In this document: piece after piece, positions 38,713 to 52,684 of the stretch
Layout: the number at the start of each line of letters is the position of its first letter
Numbering within the stretch: the first letter of the stretch is position 1
NCBI GenBank assembly: GCA_013397845.1
Contig: VZTG01005250.1
Location: 161,028 to 225,027 of the forward strand
From: Melanocharis versteri
Lineage: Eukaryota; Chordata; Aves; Passeriformes; Melanocharitidae
Direction of reading: 5' to 3'
DNA length: 64,000 bases
Notes under the pieces: generated by a model
What the model saw: only the letters and a program-made list of their open reading frames with translations
Databases searched by the model: none
What the model was told of the DNA's origin: nothing
Position numbers and translations under genes: made by a program

Positions 38713-41700
38713 TGGAAGGAAAATATTGCTTAAATTATTGCTTGAGCACTGAAAATGAGGATCAGATTCAGAGACTGGAGTATTCTTTCTCCTAAGAGGT
38801 TATAATTACATTTTTTTCAACATTAATTTTGTCTCTAGAGGTAAAATCAATATTATTTTAAACAAACACAATATGGGCTATTACAACTTGCCTTTGTTCT
38901 GGGATTTAAAGGGACTGAACCATTTCTTTTTTTGATTTCTGAGGCCTGGGTATTTGCTGAGCTAGTAACTGTGTACGAGTGACTGAGGCAGATATTTTCT
39001 GAATCTTTTAGGGCAATATGTCCTGTTCTAAGCAACAATTAAGGTATTGTTACCTTGTGTGACTGGGTGATGGGAATCTTAGACTGGAATGGATCTGTAA
39101 CTTGGCTGATTATTTTTAAGCTCTTTAGTTCAAAACGTGCTTGAATCATCTGAAATAACTGTGTGGCCAGATGAAGATACAGTACTCCTTTGTTAGCATT
39201 AACAAAGGATTTCTATTTGATTGATACTATGAAGCACAGCCATTTTTTCACTTCATGACAGTGTCACAACCTTTAAAGACAGTTCCCAACAATTGTAAAG
39301 GTATTTCGGGAGACTTTTTGATGGGTATTCCTGATATTTCAGTCCATACCTAGACGAATAGTCTGAATTATACAGCAGCAGGCAAGGATGATTGAAATGC
39401 TCCTATCCCAGATAATTGTTTTAGCTTTTTAGTTGCTTCTTTTTTGGTAACTGGATGAGGTTGAAGAATGCTGGAGGAAGTGAGCCTGTACTCATAGGTT
39501 CTACTTCAGGCTTTTAACATGTTTGCTCCTTATCTTTCCTGGGAGAATGTATTTCTGCTGACAACTTAGAATCATAACCTTTATACCCTGAATGATATTC
39601 TAACATGACTGCATAATGAATATCTCCTCTCCACTGAAAATAGATCAGCCACTGTATTCTTTGCCTTCTCTCTAAAATAATAATATTAGTCATTTTCCTC
39701 CTCTCATGCCCCTCTATGACTGGGGTATTAAAAAGAAGGCCTGTCAATTCTGAATGCAAACCTCCCACATAATAGAGTTTTTAACCCAGGTTACTATCCT
39801 TGTATAGTGAAAATTAAGTGAACTTGATTGGGGTTTTTACAGCACATAAAGACCCTATTTTTTTTTACTTGAAAGAATATTGATTTCTAATTGTTTAACT
39901 GCTATATATTTGATTTGCAAAAACTCAGAAGTGGGTACGTTGTTTCTCCTTTTAAGGTTAAAAAACAGATGGATTTTTAGAGGTGCTGCATGATTGCAGC
40001 TCCTACGGAAACTGAAAGCAGTTTTCATAATATCATGCTGGCACCGAAGCATATGTTATTAAGATCACAGAATAGACGTTGTTGTTCAGAAATAACTTCT
40101 GTTTTTAAAGAGCTAAGAATTTGGAAGAGGGAAATGAAACTATTATTCCTTCATGGCTTATTGTGTGGTATCTCTTCCTAGCACAATAAAAGTTCATAAA
40201 GAGGTGAAAAATTGCAGAGAGATACTTTGCATTTCTAGCTTTCCTGAGCTTTATAATTGATATAATTGTATTTATCTTTTCTAGGCTAAGTCATTAAAAT
40301 TGAGTGAAATATACTTCACTCAAAAATTATTTTATCATTCTGCCCCCAACAGAAGGGACCCTATCTCACTCCCGAAAGATCCCAGTTCAAATTACCCTCA
40401 GAAACTTGTACTGTTAGAAATTCAGATATCTTCCCTCTTATTGTTTCAAGAGAACTAAGCACTTTACAGAGAAATTTTTCTCTGATTTGCAAAAATAGGT
40501 GTGCCTTTCATCTATTTTCACTATCACTACCAAAATCCAGGAATCTTCAATTCAGCATAAGATACCCCTGTGGGCAGTAGGAGCTGCTAGAAAGAATAGA
40601 CCTTTACTGTAAAACTGCTGCCAACGTCTTGTCTGTGCCTGTCTTTCCTTCACTCAGCTCACTCTCTTTTCTCTGTGTAGATGATAGCTGGGTAAACATC
40701 TGAAAGCATATTTCCCTCCTGGTACCCCTGACGCCCTCTTATTTTGATAGACAGTGAGATTTGTCTAATTTTTGGTCATTATGGACAGTACATAATTACT
40801 CTTTACATGGAGATTGTGTCTTTCTTTTACACTTTTATTTTTTCTCACCACATAACTTGCTAACTTTCAATTCTTTTTTCTGGGTATTCATGTTTTGTTT
40901 CCTTTCTTCTATTATCCCAGCTTCTATTTTTTTTCCAATCAATTTTCTTTTAGCTTCAGTGGAAATAAACACAGTAGGAAGCAAATTCTCTGAGACAATC
41001 ACCATCCTTTCTGCTTGTGTAAAAAGCCTAGCACTTATTATGTTTTATGTAACTTAGCAAGACTGATTTTCTGGAAGTGCAAGTGAAAGGTAGGGTGAAT
41101 TATATCAAGGAAGCAATGGCAATCTTACTTCATGCACTATAACTGCATTGCATGACAAAAGTAAAAATAGGCAGTTACACAGCTCTTGTTTCTGCTTTCC
41201 CCCTACTTTCCGCACCACCAAAAATGGAACTGACATTGCGAATAGTATTGTAAATTATTATTCACCACTACTACTATCTTCAGATATGAAATATTAATGT
41301 TTAAAAATACAAGAAATCCTCAATGTTTTTGTAAATATGACTCCCTCCTCTGTTCCAAATACATTAATTAAATAATAGAAATACATCATATTTAGACAAC
41401 GATATTTAGATAAGAATTGTGGATGAAGTATCAAAAATGTTTCCTAATCCACCCATTTGATAATCAATTATCAAGCTTACGTCAAAAGAGCAAAGAAGAA
41501 TCTGAATTTTGGAAATATAATTGCGAATGTTATTGACAACATTTAGGTATGATCAGCTGTAAGAAATCATAAAGATTGCTATTTTTCAAGGCTAATCCAA
41601 AAATAGCCCCTTCCTCTGAGATAAAATATATTAACACTAGAGTTGGTTTCATTAAAAAGAGTTTAAATTCTGGAGCTTCAAACCAGTGTTTTGAAATATT

Positions 41701-42751
41701 CATACAAATGTTCTCCAAGTCAACAGACCCTCTTCTATTTGCTTCAATGATGTGAGACCTGGGGCCTAGTTTTCTGATAAGACAGATTTTTCAGGTGATA
41801 GAAAAGCCTGAGAATTTCACGGACTTGTAACTAACTTTATGTGACTAATATAATACACTGAACAGATGTTTTAGTATAGTAGATTCTGCATTATCTTAAT
41901 CTGTATTGTTTTGCTAATGTTGAATATAATGTACATCTATATTTAAATGTGCTAAATAGAATAGTATAGTTTTAAGAATAACTTGAAAGTGTGTACTGTT
42001 GCTGGATACAAGCCATCTCAGCAATAACACCCTGTTGTTTTACTCTCCACATGATCACACATTGTTCTATTTCTGACTTATTTTTCATAATCATCCTTCA
42101 CATCTGTAAAAATAGATGTGGGTGATATCTTTCTGAGGGCTGCTGTTACATTTGGTTGCAATTAAAGCTGTATAAGGAGTCTACAGCATAACTGCCCTAA
42201 CAGCGAGCAAAGTCTCTCTGTAAGAGTTCATCTATATGAATCACACTGCATTATTTGGCCCTCCACTGTAATAGACTAAAAATCATAGTTTCTTTTATAG
42301 TTGCTCTCTTCTTCCAGACAATATAATTTAAGCAGTAAGCAGGAAACTTTCGTGAAAAGTAGGCATATATTGTCCCCTAATTTTGAAACAGTAAATAAAG
42401 AAATATGTTTTTGTGTAACCAACAGAGTTTTCCACATCTTTAGGAAACTTGCCAGAGCCATGTAGAGGGAAGAGCTGCATTTAGCCACCTTGGCCTCCAA
42501 GAAGACAGGAAGAACTTCCAGGCTAAATAAATACTTCTCATCACTGCTGTTCTTTGATGTCTTCTCAATCTTGAGGGACTTTGCAGATGCAGTGCAACAG
42601 TTGTCTCTCCTCCTACTCTACATAGGTTGCTCATGAGAAAATGAGGTTATGTTTCTATTTCTGGAAGTCTGTCTGTGAAATGTTTCCTTTCTTGAGACAG
42701 GACATTGCCAAGGATCTTTTGGTTTTCATAAAAAGGTATTCCAAACTTGAA
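38713..42751. other. AT-rich non-coding DNA, about 4 kb
   Basis: No exon or interspersed repeat is recognised. The longest frame (98 codons at 40761-41057) is rich in Phe/Leu/Ser codons from T-rich sequence and shows no known domain. Confidence 0.6.
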
Positions 42752-42990
42752 TGATAGATATTTTTATTGGGTTTCTGTGGAAAGCTTTTAGGAGCAAGAG
42801 GCTGCAGAGGTGGATTCTGTGGCAAGAGAGAGCTGCCCCTGTTTCTTACAGAGCCAGTTCCACCTGGCTCCAAAACAGACCTGCTGGTAGCCAAAGCTGA
42901 GCCCATCAGCAAGGCTGGTGGCGCACCAATCATAATATATATAAGAAAGGGTGAAAAATTCTGTGCAACAATTGTGAGAGAGTGGAGTTT
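42752..42990 (+). mobile_element. Avian ERV LTR fragment (U3 with TATA box)
   Basis: The plus strand carries the same landmarks as the copy at 38489 in opposite orientation: 'attgggtttctgtgg', 'ggctgcagaggtgg', 'acagagccagttccacctgg', 'gccaaagctgagcccatcag' and 'gctggtggcgc'. A CCAAT at 42926-42930 is followed by TATATATAAG at 42936-42945, the presumed LTR core promoter. Similarity fades near 42990 and no U5 end is visible, so the copy is truncated. The 119-codon minus-strand frame at 42655-43014 is antisense to this LTR and is not a gene. Confidence 0.75.
42926..42945 (+). promoter_or_regulatory. CCAAT and TATA motifs of the LTR
   Basis: CCAAT lies at 42926-42930 and TATATATAAG at 42936-42945, inside the LTR fragment at the position where relatives have their TATA box. 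The two are closer together than in typical promoters. Activity is unknown. Confidence 0.4.
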
Positions 42991-43765
42991 AGATACTGTT
43001 TCGGAGTCCATCATTTACTCTTGCTCCAGGATGTGTGCAAATCCCTGTGTCCTTTATTTGTCTAAGAAAATATGTTTCTGATGTTGAAATTTTTTGTAAA
43101 ATTTCTAGCTTTCTTCAAATCAGATTTTTCTTATAAGCATTGTGTCTTTTGGTACCTATGTAGCTATTTCTGAGTGCATTCTAATTGCCTTACTATTTCT
43201 CCTGAGAATACCTCAAATTTCACTCATTTGACACAAATATTAGAAAGAAAATAATAGCTTGGGATACAGACTGAAGTTTTTGTTTAATCTTCTTGGAAGA
43301 GCAATGTTAAATTGATGTTATTGCTGTATAGACTGCACTTTACAAATTAAGACTATGATGTTTGCACTTGACTTTCTTTTCTCCATCTGGCATGCCTGCT
43401 TTCTGGAAGATTTTCAGAAAATGCTGAGATTTCAAGGGTAAATTATAATTACCATGAACCTTTCTATCAACATGAAAAATATCCCTGCATAGCATGTATG
43501 TAATGAATCATTATCATAACAGTCTAAACTAGGCCCATGAAAATCAAATTTTTTTGATTATGTATTTTTTTTGATACCTTGGAATGTGTCTGTCTGAAAG
43601 TTTGTTATTACTCGCTGGGATGGTCCTGGAACTGTATTTTCTTTGAGTGATGTTTCCACAAGGATTCTACATTGTTATAATTTTCCTTGTACTACATCAA
43701 TGTCACTATTTCAGTGGGAGGAGATGTGTGTACCAAGAAGCTGGGGGAAAAAACTAACTCTCCTT
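42991..43765. other. AT-rich non-coding DNA
   Basis: No gene or repeat is recognised between the LTR fragment and the TTCC microsatellite. Confidence 0.55.
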
Positions 43766-43821
43766 TTCCTTCCTTCCTTCCTTCCTTCCTTCCTTCCTTC
43801 CTTCCTTCCTTCCTTCCTTCC
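43766..43821. repeat. (TTCC)14 microsatellite
   Basis: Fourteen perfect TTCC units form a pure polypyrimidine/polypurine tract able to adopt triplex structure. The minus-strand frame across it encodes a KEGR-type repeat and the plus strand LPSF repeats. These are artefacts of the array. Confidence 0.97.
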
Positions 43822-44464
43822 ATCCATTCATCCCCACTCTTGTCTTTTCTTTTTCTTTCGTTATAAAACCTTCTTTTTTGAACATACATAATGAAATGCT
43901 TTTCCACAACATCCATCATTTAGCATCACTAGCAAATACAAACCCGAGAAAACCCTGCTATAACGTAAAATAACTAACATCCAAAAGTAAAATGGGATTA
44001 GATTTAGGTTGTGTTTTAGTGAGCATTTCAGCCTGAAGCCAGAAATCACTCCTTTTGTCAGTACACACTGCAAAGACAAGTGTGTGTGCCTTTATTTAGA
44101 GTGGCCAACAATTCTCAAACAGCAACACGAATTTGAGTGCAGAGATGGAACTGAAGATAAATATAAACAGAGGACCCCAAATTGAGCAATGCTTTCAAAA
44201 GTCATAAAAGTATTTTAAACTCAATTTGGTATTTGATCAAATTCCACTTCAGGTTTTAGAAGATGGAATTGAAATGCTGAGACCACTTGGTGAGATAAAA
44301 TCCTTGTAACAAAAGCTCTGTAGTTTGAATGCTACACTACTTTTTCTTCAGAACACATAAAAATAAGTCATATGACTCTGACATGCAGGCTGTGCACCAC
44401 AGTGCTTCACATGAGCCTGCCAAATAATTCGTGATGATTACCCTTTTAAATTTCTCTGGTGGAA

Positions 44465-44510
44465 TTGTTTCTGTTTGTTTTTGTTTTGTTTTGTTTGTTT
44501 GTTTGTTTTA
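44465..44510. repeat. TTTG-rich simple repeat
   Basis: Irregular TTTG/TTTTG units span about 45 bases, ending with three or four clean GTTT units. Confidence 0.85.
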
Positions 44511-45551
44511 ATTTTGTATTTGAAGTGCTTTAGTGCAGCTTTAGTTATTTAAATGTGGGTTTCAGCCGGCTATGAAAAATGGGTGGACACACACCATTAC
44601 TGCCTTCGGAGCTTCCCTGGTAAGAGAAGTGTGACTATGAATCCTAGATGTGGGTGCTGATCTTGCTTTTGGCGGTTGAGAATTCTCACATCTTATACTT
44701 GCTTAAGCGGCACAGTCAATGAGATACATAAAAATTAATTCTCCATCCTTCACATAAGAGGAGGAGTCATGGTTGGTTAGTAATGGTTTCCCTGCTAATA
44801 TCGACTGGAGGTGTAACTTCTGTGGGGTGTTAGAGTCTTACAGTATGTTTCCCTGTCCAGTTTCCATGTACATAGGGCAAAGACCACCCTGGTCCCAGGT
44901 ATTTGTTAGCACTGTGCAGCTCTGTTTAGGAGTAAAACCATAGTGAAGATGGTGAGCAAAATACAGACAGAGCCACAGTAGAGCAGAATGTAACTTGCTT
45001 TGTCAAGAGGTAGGAAGAAATGTACGACCTTTGAACCCAATGTCCCTCCAATTGCTGGACCCATAGAAGATGAAGGGGAGGTATGTACATTATGGGGTGC
45101 ATAAATTGCATTCCTTTTTCTCTTTAGCAGAAGAGGAAAACAATGACTTCATCTCTCCCTGCAGTAACTGAAGCTCTACTCTCTGACTAATGTTTATGTA
45201 CTCAGAATTCTATTTATATTTGAAATGGCTTTTCCAGTCACCAAGTGTGGTTGAACTCTCATCAATAAATTAAACAAAGATTAGGCATCAGGGATACGGT
45301 GATAGATAGACAGATGAACAAACTGTGCAAATGTATAAGCTTAATTTCCTCAGAAAACCAAAGTAAAAGAATGTCTACAGATATTTAAGGAGCATACTAA
45401 ACAGTAGGTTTAGTAGTAGGATGAGCATTTGTTCATGTTAAGAGAGTATGTGTGTCTATAGAACAAACTACTTCACAAGTGCCATTACATTTCTATGAAA
45501 TGTGATTCTGAACTAGTATCATCCAGAGGACACAGAAAACACCTGGAAAAC

Positions 45552-45571
45552 AAAAAAAAAAAAAAAAAAAA
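45552..45571. repeat. Poly-A tract (20 A)
   Basis: An uninterrupted A20 run. No retrocopy body is recognised on its left, so it is listed as a simple tract. Confidence 0.9.
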
Positions 45572-48500
45572 GGAGAAAAACAATAGTGCTTGAACAAATG
45601 GGAAGGCATGTGGGAAGAGCCTTAAGGCTCACACCCGAACATACACTAAATTTACTAATGACTATTTTGGAGCAGTAGAACAGCAGGATTAAATATTCAA
45701 AGCTTGAATTTTCAGAGAGAGAAATCACTAACTTCAGATGAAGTTGTTGTGTATTGGGAAAATCAGACTCCAAGAACATCCTTTTCTTTTTTGTTTGCTA
45801 GAATGACATATTCTCAAGTACAAAATAAATTGCATGAAACTAGATCCCAAGACCTCTTCCATGTTTTAACAGCTTTTCTACATATGCAGCATATATAATA
45901 ATTGTCACAATCTGACATCTTTAAAGATTTGCATATATGTTAAATCAAAACATTCATTAGAAATCAAAAAGTAATTTTATATCATCTTAATAGGCTGAAG
46001 GATATTAGGCAGGTTGACTGAAGCTCAGCTCTACCATTTACCTACTAGCATGTAAATGGGATTCCACATTGGAAAATCAAGTTGTAAAAGGAGGCAGACC
46101 TGTCTCTCTGTTTCAAAGAGGTCATACAATTAGGATGAAGTGTCTTGTTTAAAAGCCTAGCTTCATGCCTACCAGGCTAAAAACTCCATTTGATATGACT
46201 TGTCTAGGGACACAGACAAGGGCTGAGAAGTGCCTTCTGTGGTTAGCAGTCTCCTGTTGCACGGTTACAAAATGATAGTGAAGACCACTGCATGTCTGTC
46301 TGCTGATGGCTAAACTGTGACTCTTCCAGAGCAAGAAACAGAGAACTGCGTACCCAAACAAGGTTGAGGGATGACAGAAACTATGCAAGCTGGCCTCAGA
46401 CCAGGACACTAGGTGTCACATCCGTACAGTCAGAGTAACTATGTCACTAGACAGATAATAATTCTGTGTCTTTTCGTGGTTAGGGTTAAACACCTGGCGT
46501 GGATATTACTTCATTAGCAGCCCAGTGGGAATGCTGCTATCTACTGAACTTCTACTTGGGTGCTTCCTAAATGGCTCTCATCTGAGCACTGAGTCAGCCT
46601 GTTGTCACATATCTTTTGAGATCTGAACTCACAGCTTGAGGTGACAGGGGTAAAAGTTTAGCAGCTGTGGTTAAGATGTTATTTCCATTTTAAGTGCTTA
46701 ATTTCTGCTGCTTATATCTTTCCAAGCCATTTAGTCTTGGAAGGAAATTTCTCAATTAGTGCCCAATCCAGAGGTGAAGTGCCTCAAAAGTTTGATAAAA
46801 TCCGTTTGGTTTTTACTGAGGTATCTGAATGTAGTAAGGCTAGAGGGGAATGAGTAAGCGCTTCCTATTGCTTAGGCTATGTATACCAGATACTTTCTTT
46901 GTTTCTGAAAATTATAGGTGTAATTAATTTCCATGCTGACACATTTCAACCTGTCACAAAGCTGTCACTTCTCTATCTGGTAATATTCACCCCCTACACA
47001 TTTTGTCTTACCATAAGGCACATGTTTTGTGATGTCATATTCCCCTTGTGTGTTTTTATAGGGCTCTGTTGGAAAGAACAGAGAATATCTACTTTGGAAA
47101 TTTAGAAATTACAAAAGCACTCTGAAAAATAAAGAACAGTGGGAAGATATTTTAGACCATCCCTTAGAGAAATAGTAAAATATATTTCACACTAAGTTTT
47201 GGCATTTTCTTGCATTTTTCCAGCTGAACATGAACCCAACACATTCTGGAGTCTCAAACCAAATTTCAAGAAACTCCAGAATTTTCCTTAAACTGTTCTG
47301 AAATAAAAATGAATATGCAAAATATTATTTTTACTTCCAAATTTCTGAAAGCAAGTTATTCACCCAAAACTAGACACAGCAGAACAAATCCAGGTTTGAA
47401 AAAATTGATCATTTCCCAGGTTTGAAGAGCTGAATGCTTCTTATGCACTACTTCTCTATCTATATAGATGCTCCCATACAATTCACTGTATATTCTGCAC
47501 TGCATCCTGCCCCTGTTTTTCTACACCTGCTTGTTCTGCATATGTGTCTCATGCTCCTTCCATGTTTTTCTCTCTCTCTCATTGCACTGTAAACTGACAA
47601 TTTTTTTACTTGCATGGTGATGGTACCTTTAAAACATCCAGAATGTATTTTTTTAACCAATAAAGATGTATATAGATGAGTCACAGCTTCCTACTCCTTA
47701 GGAAGGTACTTTGAAAGGTACAGGCAGCATTTTAAAGTATTCTGGGGAGGAGAAGGTCACAATTTTATCACAGATTAATATGATGGAGAAGTTATTTTTT
47801 GGGCTACAATGTTCCAGATTAGCTGGCAGAAGGGAAGAAAAGGTGAGAGGAGTCAAAGACATAACTTCTGCTAACGTCTGGAAGGTAGAAGAGTGCAGAA
47901 GCAAATTGCAGACCCAGAGGAATATCAGTTTCCTTCCTGGATCCTGTGTGTACACCCCATTCCTTCATTATGACTAGACTTATTGATACGCAACGGAGGG
48001 GGAAAACAAGTCATAAAGGATGATAAAGAATTGGTGTAGAGGCAGTTTCCAGCAACTCCCAAGGGAAAGCAGAGTGGGAGGCTATGGCTAATGAAAAGAA
48101 ATAATCTGTTAAAAGTCCTGGGTTTAGAGGTTTAGTAGTAGTGTGCATGGGAGGAACCTGTGTTCATTGTTTTCCCCATAAGGTACAAATGAAAGACGTG
48201 ATATCCTCAACTCATGAATGCTGGAAAATTTTCATCTGAAATATAGCATGATTTATGCGTGGACAGTTGAAAACCTAGAAAACAAACCCCACAGAGCCAC
48301 TGTCTGCAAAATCAGAAAATTTTTTCATGCTGTGAGATTTCAAAACTACTTGTAGAGAAATATTATGGCTTAGTTTCTTATCCTGCTACATGGAGAAATG
48401 GGAAAATTATACTTGACTATGCTTGGACTCTCAATCTTTCTGTAAACGGAATGCAGATGTCAGCAGACTGAATGAAAATGTCAAGAAATTTTTTTCTTGA

Positions 48501-51500
48501 TTGCAGAATTTTTTTACCATTCTAATGATAGAATCAGTCTTGAGATGCACCTTATCTGACTGATGTACAGACTGAGAAATATTCATTGCACTTGCCGTGT
48601 TATCCATTTTATTTTTTTAATGTAAATTTTTGTTGCTAGGTGAAAAAGTGAAACAGATCTGTTCTTCTCATACTCACTTGTAGTTCAGCATAGTAATACC
48701 TTCTTGGGTCTTTGTACTCTTCCTCATTGTCTACTGTAGCTGCCATATGCACAAGAATACATTTGCCATCTCTTTACAGGCAGCAGATTTCATATGTTGA
48801 CAATAAGGCTGGCCCACAGAGGTTGTTTAGTTAGACTTTAAGGATCTAAATGCAAATAGATTTATTCCCCTGTGACTTGGTTTTGTTCTTCCATTGCCAG
48901 TGTCTGCCTCACCGACAAACCAAGATAAGAAACTGTTAGTTTTCTTTCTCTTCAGGGACACACGCCAGAACTCAGCAAGTTTTTTTTGTCAGCAAGCATG
49001 TAGCCCCTGTTCATTCTTATCATAATGAATAGTTGCTGTTTTCCATTTTCTCAACTGTCCTTTCTGCAATTTTTAGAAAAAAGATATCTTCTGAGAATTT
49101 CCGTTGAAAAATATTATTTCCTATTTTTAAACTCTCATTTATGACTTCTATTATTATTCCTTGGCAACTTACATATATCATTAAGAATAAAATAAACAAA
49201 GTACACAGCTTTCTAAGGGTTTTGAAAAATTGAAGTTTACATTAAGGGCATTTCTGAAGCCGTGATTTATTCAACGAGGAAGACAGAAAAAAATCACTTC
49301 ACTTTGCTTTCAAAAGTCTCTAATTCAAACCCATAAAAAGATGATTGAATATTATCCTATTACTACTGATGCACATGATTTATCCCCATGTGGTTTTAAA
49401 ACCCAATGGAAAAAGCAGACATATTAATTTATTGCTTAAGTTCTTCATTACGTTAGTTGGAATTACTCCTATTAAAAAAAGAGACCAAAACCCAAACAAA
49501 CAGATGATGAATAAACTATCCCCAGCATCGTTTTTTTTCTGTGATTAGAACTGAAGAAGGAACACATATATTGTCAATAAAATTTTATTATATGTTTTAG
49601 TCTACTCATTTTCGTGAAGGGCTAAAAAGTTCTTTATAAACAGGGAAGAATGAAGACATTCAGAACACATGATGATTGGAAAATTACTGACTTTTCCTTC
49701 TTTATAAAATACCCTTAAACATTTTACTCAATCTAAAAATATTACATTCAAAATAAACACACTGTGAAATATTGGCTACAAGCTTCAGTCCCTTTCTGCT
49801 GAAGGGAGGATATTAACATAAATATGATAGGGCCATAGATACATCAGTTTTAGAACGTGATTGCAAGATCCACTGCAATTTGAATGGGACACTCTATTAC
49901 AAGCTTTTCTTTAAAATTTTCATTCTCCTTTTTTATAATTATTCTTTATTGTATATGATAGGGTGAGCTAAGTGTGGCACTGTGTACTGCCTTCTGAAGG
50001 AATGTAATTAGATTCTGGTTACCTCAAAATGCCTCGTGATCATTCAGATGGGTTTGCAAGCTGAAAAAGCTATTCTGGCAGATAACAATCCCTGATCTCC
50101 TCCTCTCTTCCTGAAGTCTTGTGATTCCCACTCCGTGTGTGACAGAAAATATAGTTTTCACATGAGTCCTGCTACCATACTACGTAGCAGGTCCACGTAT
50201 GTAATTTTTGTCCCTTGCCTTGGCTTGTCCTGCCCTGTGTCTTGTGTTTATTTCCCTTCTTTTCCTTTCTAATTTAGCCTCCCTGAACATACATAAAGAG
50301 TCACTGTTTTTTTACTAGACAGTGAAGTCTAGAGGGCTATAGTTACAGTGGTGCATAGCAGGGAGTAGGAAGAGCAGCTCTGTGTTTTTGAAGATAATTA
50401 TGATGGCCTATGCCCATAGGATCTCCATCAACTGTTGTCCTAAATTATATTACCCTTATCTTATACAGTTGACTCTCAGAAAGTGACTATGGTGGTGTAA
50501 AGATTGAGCAGAAAAATAATTTTACTTATATTTCCAATTCTTACATCAGTTGCTATTTCCACACTTTTTGTTGGAGAAAGCGTTGAGGAGATAAACCCAG
50601 AATGAATATTTTGTAAGCTGGAGGACATCATGGTGAATTGCCATTGTGAGGAAGTTCTCTGAGCTAACCACTGAAATGTTTTTGACTGTTAAGCACCCTG
50701 TTCCTGAAATATAGTGAGCAGAACTAAAGTTTTTTTGGCTCTAGGTGACATTTAAGAATGAGTTTCCTCCTTGGGATACATTCCTGTTGTTTGGGAAATG
50801 CCATAATTAATTTTTTTCTGATGTAAATATTTTTATGTTTGAATTGTGGTACTTAACATGCAATAGATTTATTTAGTTATTTGAAGGTGACAGGACACAA
50901 TTGCACACCAAAAAGGTGTTAAAATATAACAGTATTTAAAATGGGAAAAGAGAAAAATTACTTGAATAGTGTCAAACTCATTTAAAAAGGGTTGGTGCTT
51001 TTGTCAAAGTCTCTGTTTCCCCTTGACACTTTTTGAGGTATCATTTCATGCTGTTAATTGCCAGAGAAAAGCATGCTGGCAGTGTGAATCCATGGAAATC
51101 TTGGAATGTCTCTCTTTCTGCATTAATTGCTGCTTACAGATACATATACAACATATACTGTACAGAGCTTTTTCTCTGTATGCCACAGGGAAATTTCAAT
51201 ATAATGTTAAAAATTAGCTTGTTTTTCTGTTTGTATTTTTGATCAAAACTACAAAGTTCTCTCTGGCTTTGCTTACAGAGATGCATAAAAGGGATCCCCA
51301 ATGTGTAGTCTGTGTGAGACCAAAACTCTTTCAAACACATACTCTTGGGCATCTGTAGTAATGATAATAGACATTAAAGTCTATACTTGTGTCTAAAGGG
51401 TATTTATATGCGCTGCTTGAGGTAGTTAACTAAATCTCTGTACAATTTGCTGTGCTTTGTACAAAACTATTTTTTGAAAGATAACTACCCCAAGGTTACT

Positions 51501-52415
51501 TAGAAATTACTCTTACATGAGAGAATTTTATTTTCTCCCTTGGTCTTTCTATGCTGTTAATAAACAGTGACACAAATGAAGTTAAAACTCTAATGGAAAG
51601 CTTAAGAAATTACTGTGATAACAGGCTAATATTAATTAAAAGTAAAATAATGGTCCTCAGCTACTAAGCCTATTCTAAATATTATCTCCTGTTTTAAGGC
51701 TGGATTCCAATACAGTTTTCAAGTTCATTGCTTTTCCATCTATAGTCTTAAGGAAATAAATTGTTCCATCTTCTTCCACGGGTTTTCTGGACCATTGGTA
51801 TATACATCATCACTTCCGGAATTTGCTGTTAAGAATTTTGTATTATTGAGAGAATGGCTAGGACCCACGATGCAATATTCTCTGGGAAGATTTTGTTAGT
51901 TATTTGGGGGCTTACATACATTCCTGGCCACTTCCCTAGATTCCAGTTTACAGGATGATAGTTATTTTTTTCATCCACTTGGAAACTACTCTTATTTTGT
52001 GGAAATGCTATGCAAATTAGGTTTCACATGATTCAAATTAATTTTGGAAAGGAGAGTTAGAACAGGAATAAGTTCTAATAAAGTTTGTCCTTAGATGAGA
52101 GAGTTCATTAAGTATATTGGTACGAATTAACTGCATTAATTGATAGCTGAATTCCAAAAAGTGTCAAAATATAGAGAGCTTCCATCTAGCATTTATCTAA
52201 ATGACCTTCTTCTCTATATAATTTGATTAGCCTAAATGGCTGAGTGAGCTTAAATGACACTGTTTGGAACACACTGCAAAACTCTATGTTTAAATGTACT
52301 GCTTGGATTTAAAAAAAAAGTCAAGGAGTCAAATTTTAGCAAACTCTTTGTTACACTGAACCAAATGTTTTAGAAAGAAGCTGAAAATTTATTTTACTAT
52401 ATTTTCCTGCTGCAG

Positions 52416-52684
52416 TATACCATTTGTATCAGGCACAGCACCAGTTTTCTGGGGATGGATTTATGGCAAACTGGTTTATGACACGCCCCTTCCACTTATT
52501 CCTTTTCTCTTACATCCTACTCACATTCCAGTCCTGTGCTGGAAAATCAGCTTATTCTATTCCACTGGATTACAAATTTCCCTATGTACCAACTGCAACC
52601 TCAGTAGGAAAAACAAGTTCTCAAATTGAATATGAGGTTCCCATTTGCCACATTAATAGATGCCTTTCTAAAGTAATTAAATAA
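52416..52684 (+). other. Acceptor-like site plus open frame, speculative
   Basis: A good splice-acceptor context (T-rich run, then CCTGCTGCAG ending at 52415) precedes a frame open to the TAA at 52682. The frame contains a hydrophobic run (FHLFLFSYILLTF) followed by QSCAGKS, which resembles a signal peptide and cleavage site. There is no in-frame ATG before residue 14 or so, the protein matches no family I know, and no donor site is evident. It is most likely chance. Confidence 0.12.

Noticed and set aside
42655..43014. 119-codon minus-strand open frame
   Set aside because: It is antisense to an LTR fragment whose landmarks read on the plus strand.
43643..43919. Open frames with LPSF or KEGR peptide repeats
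   Set aside because: They are translations of the (TTCC)14 microsatellite, not a repeat protein.
45552..45571. Poly-A as tail of a processed pseudogene or SINE
   Set aside because: No retrocopied coding sequence, SINE promoter box or flanking target duplication is recognisable beside it.
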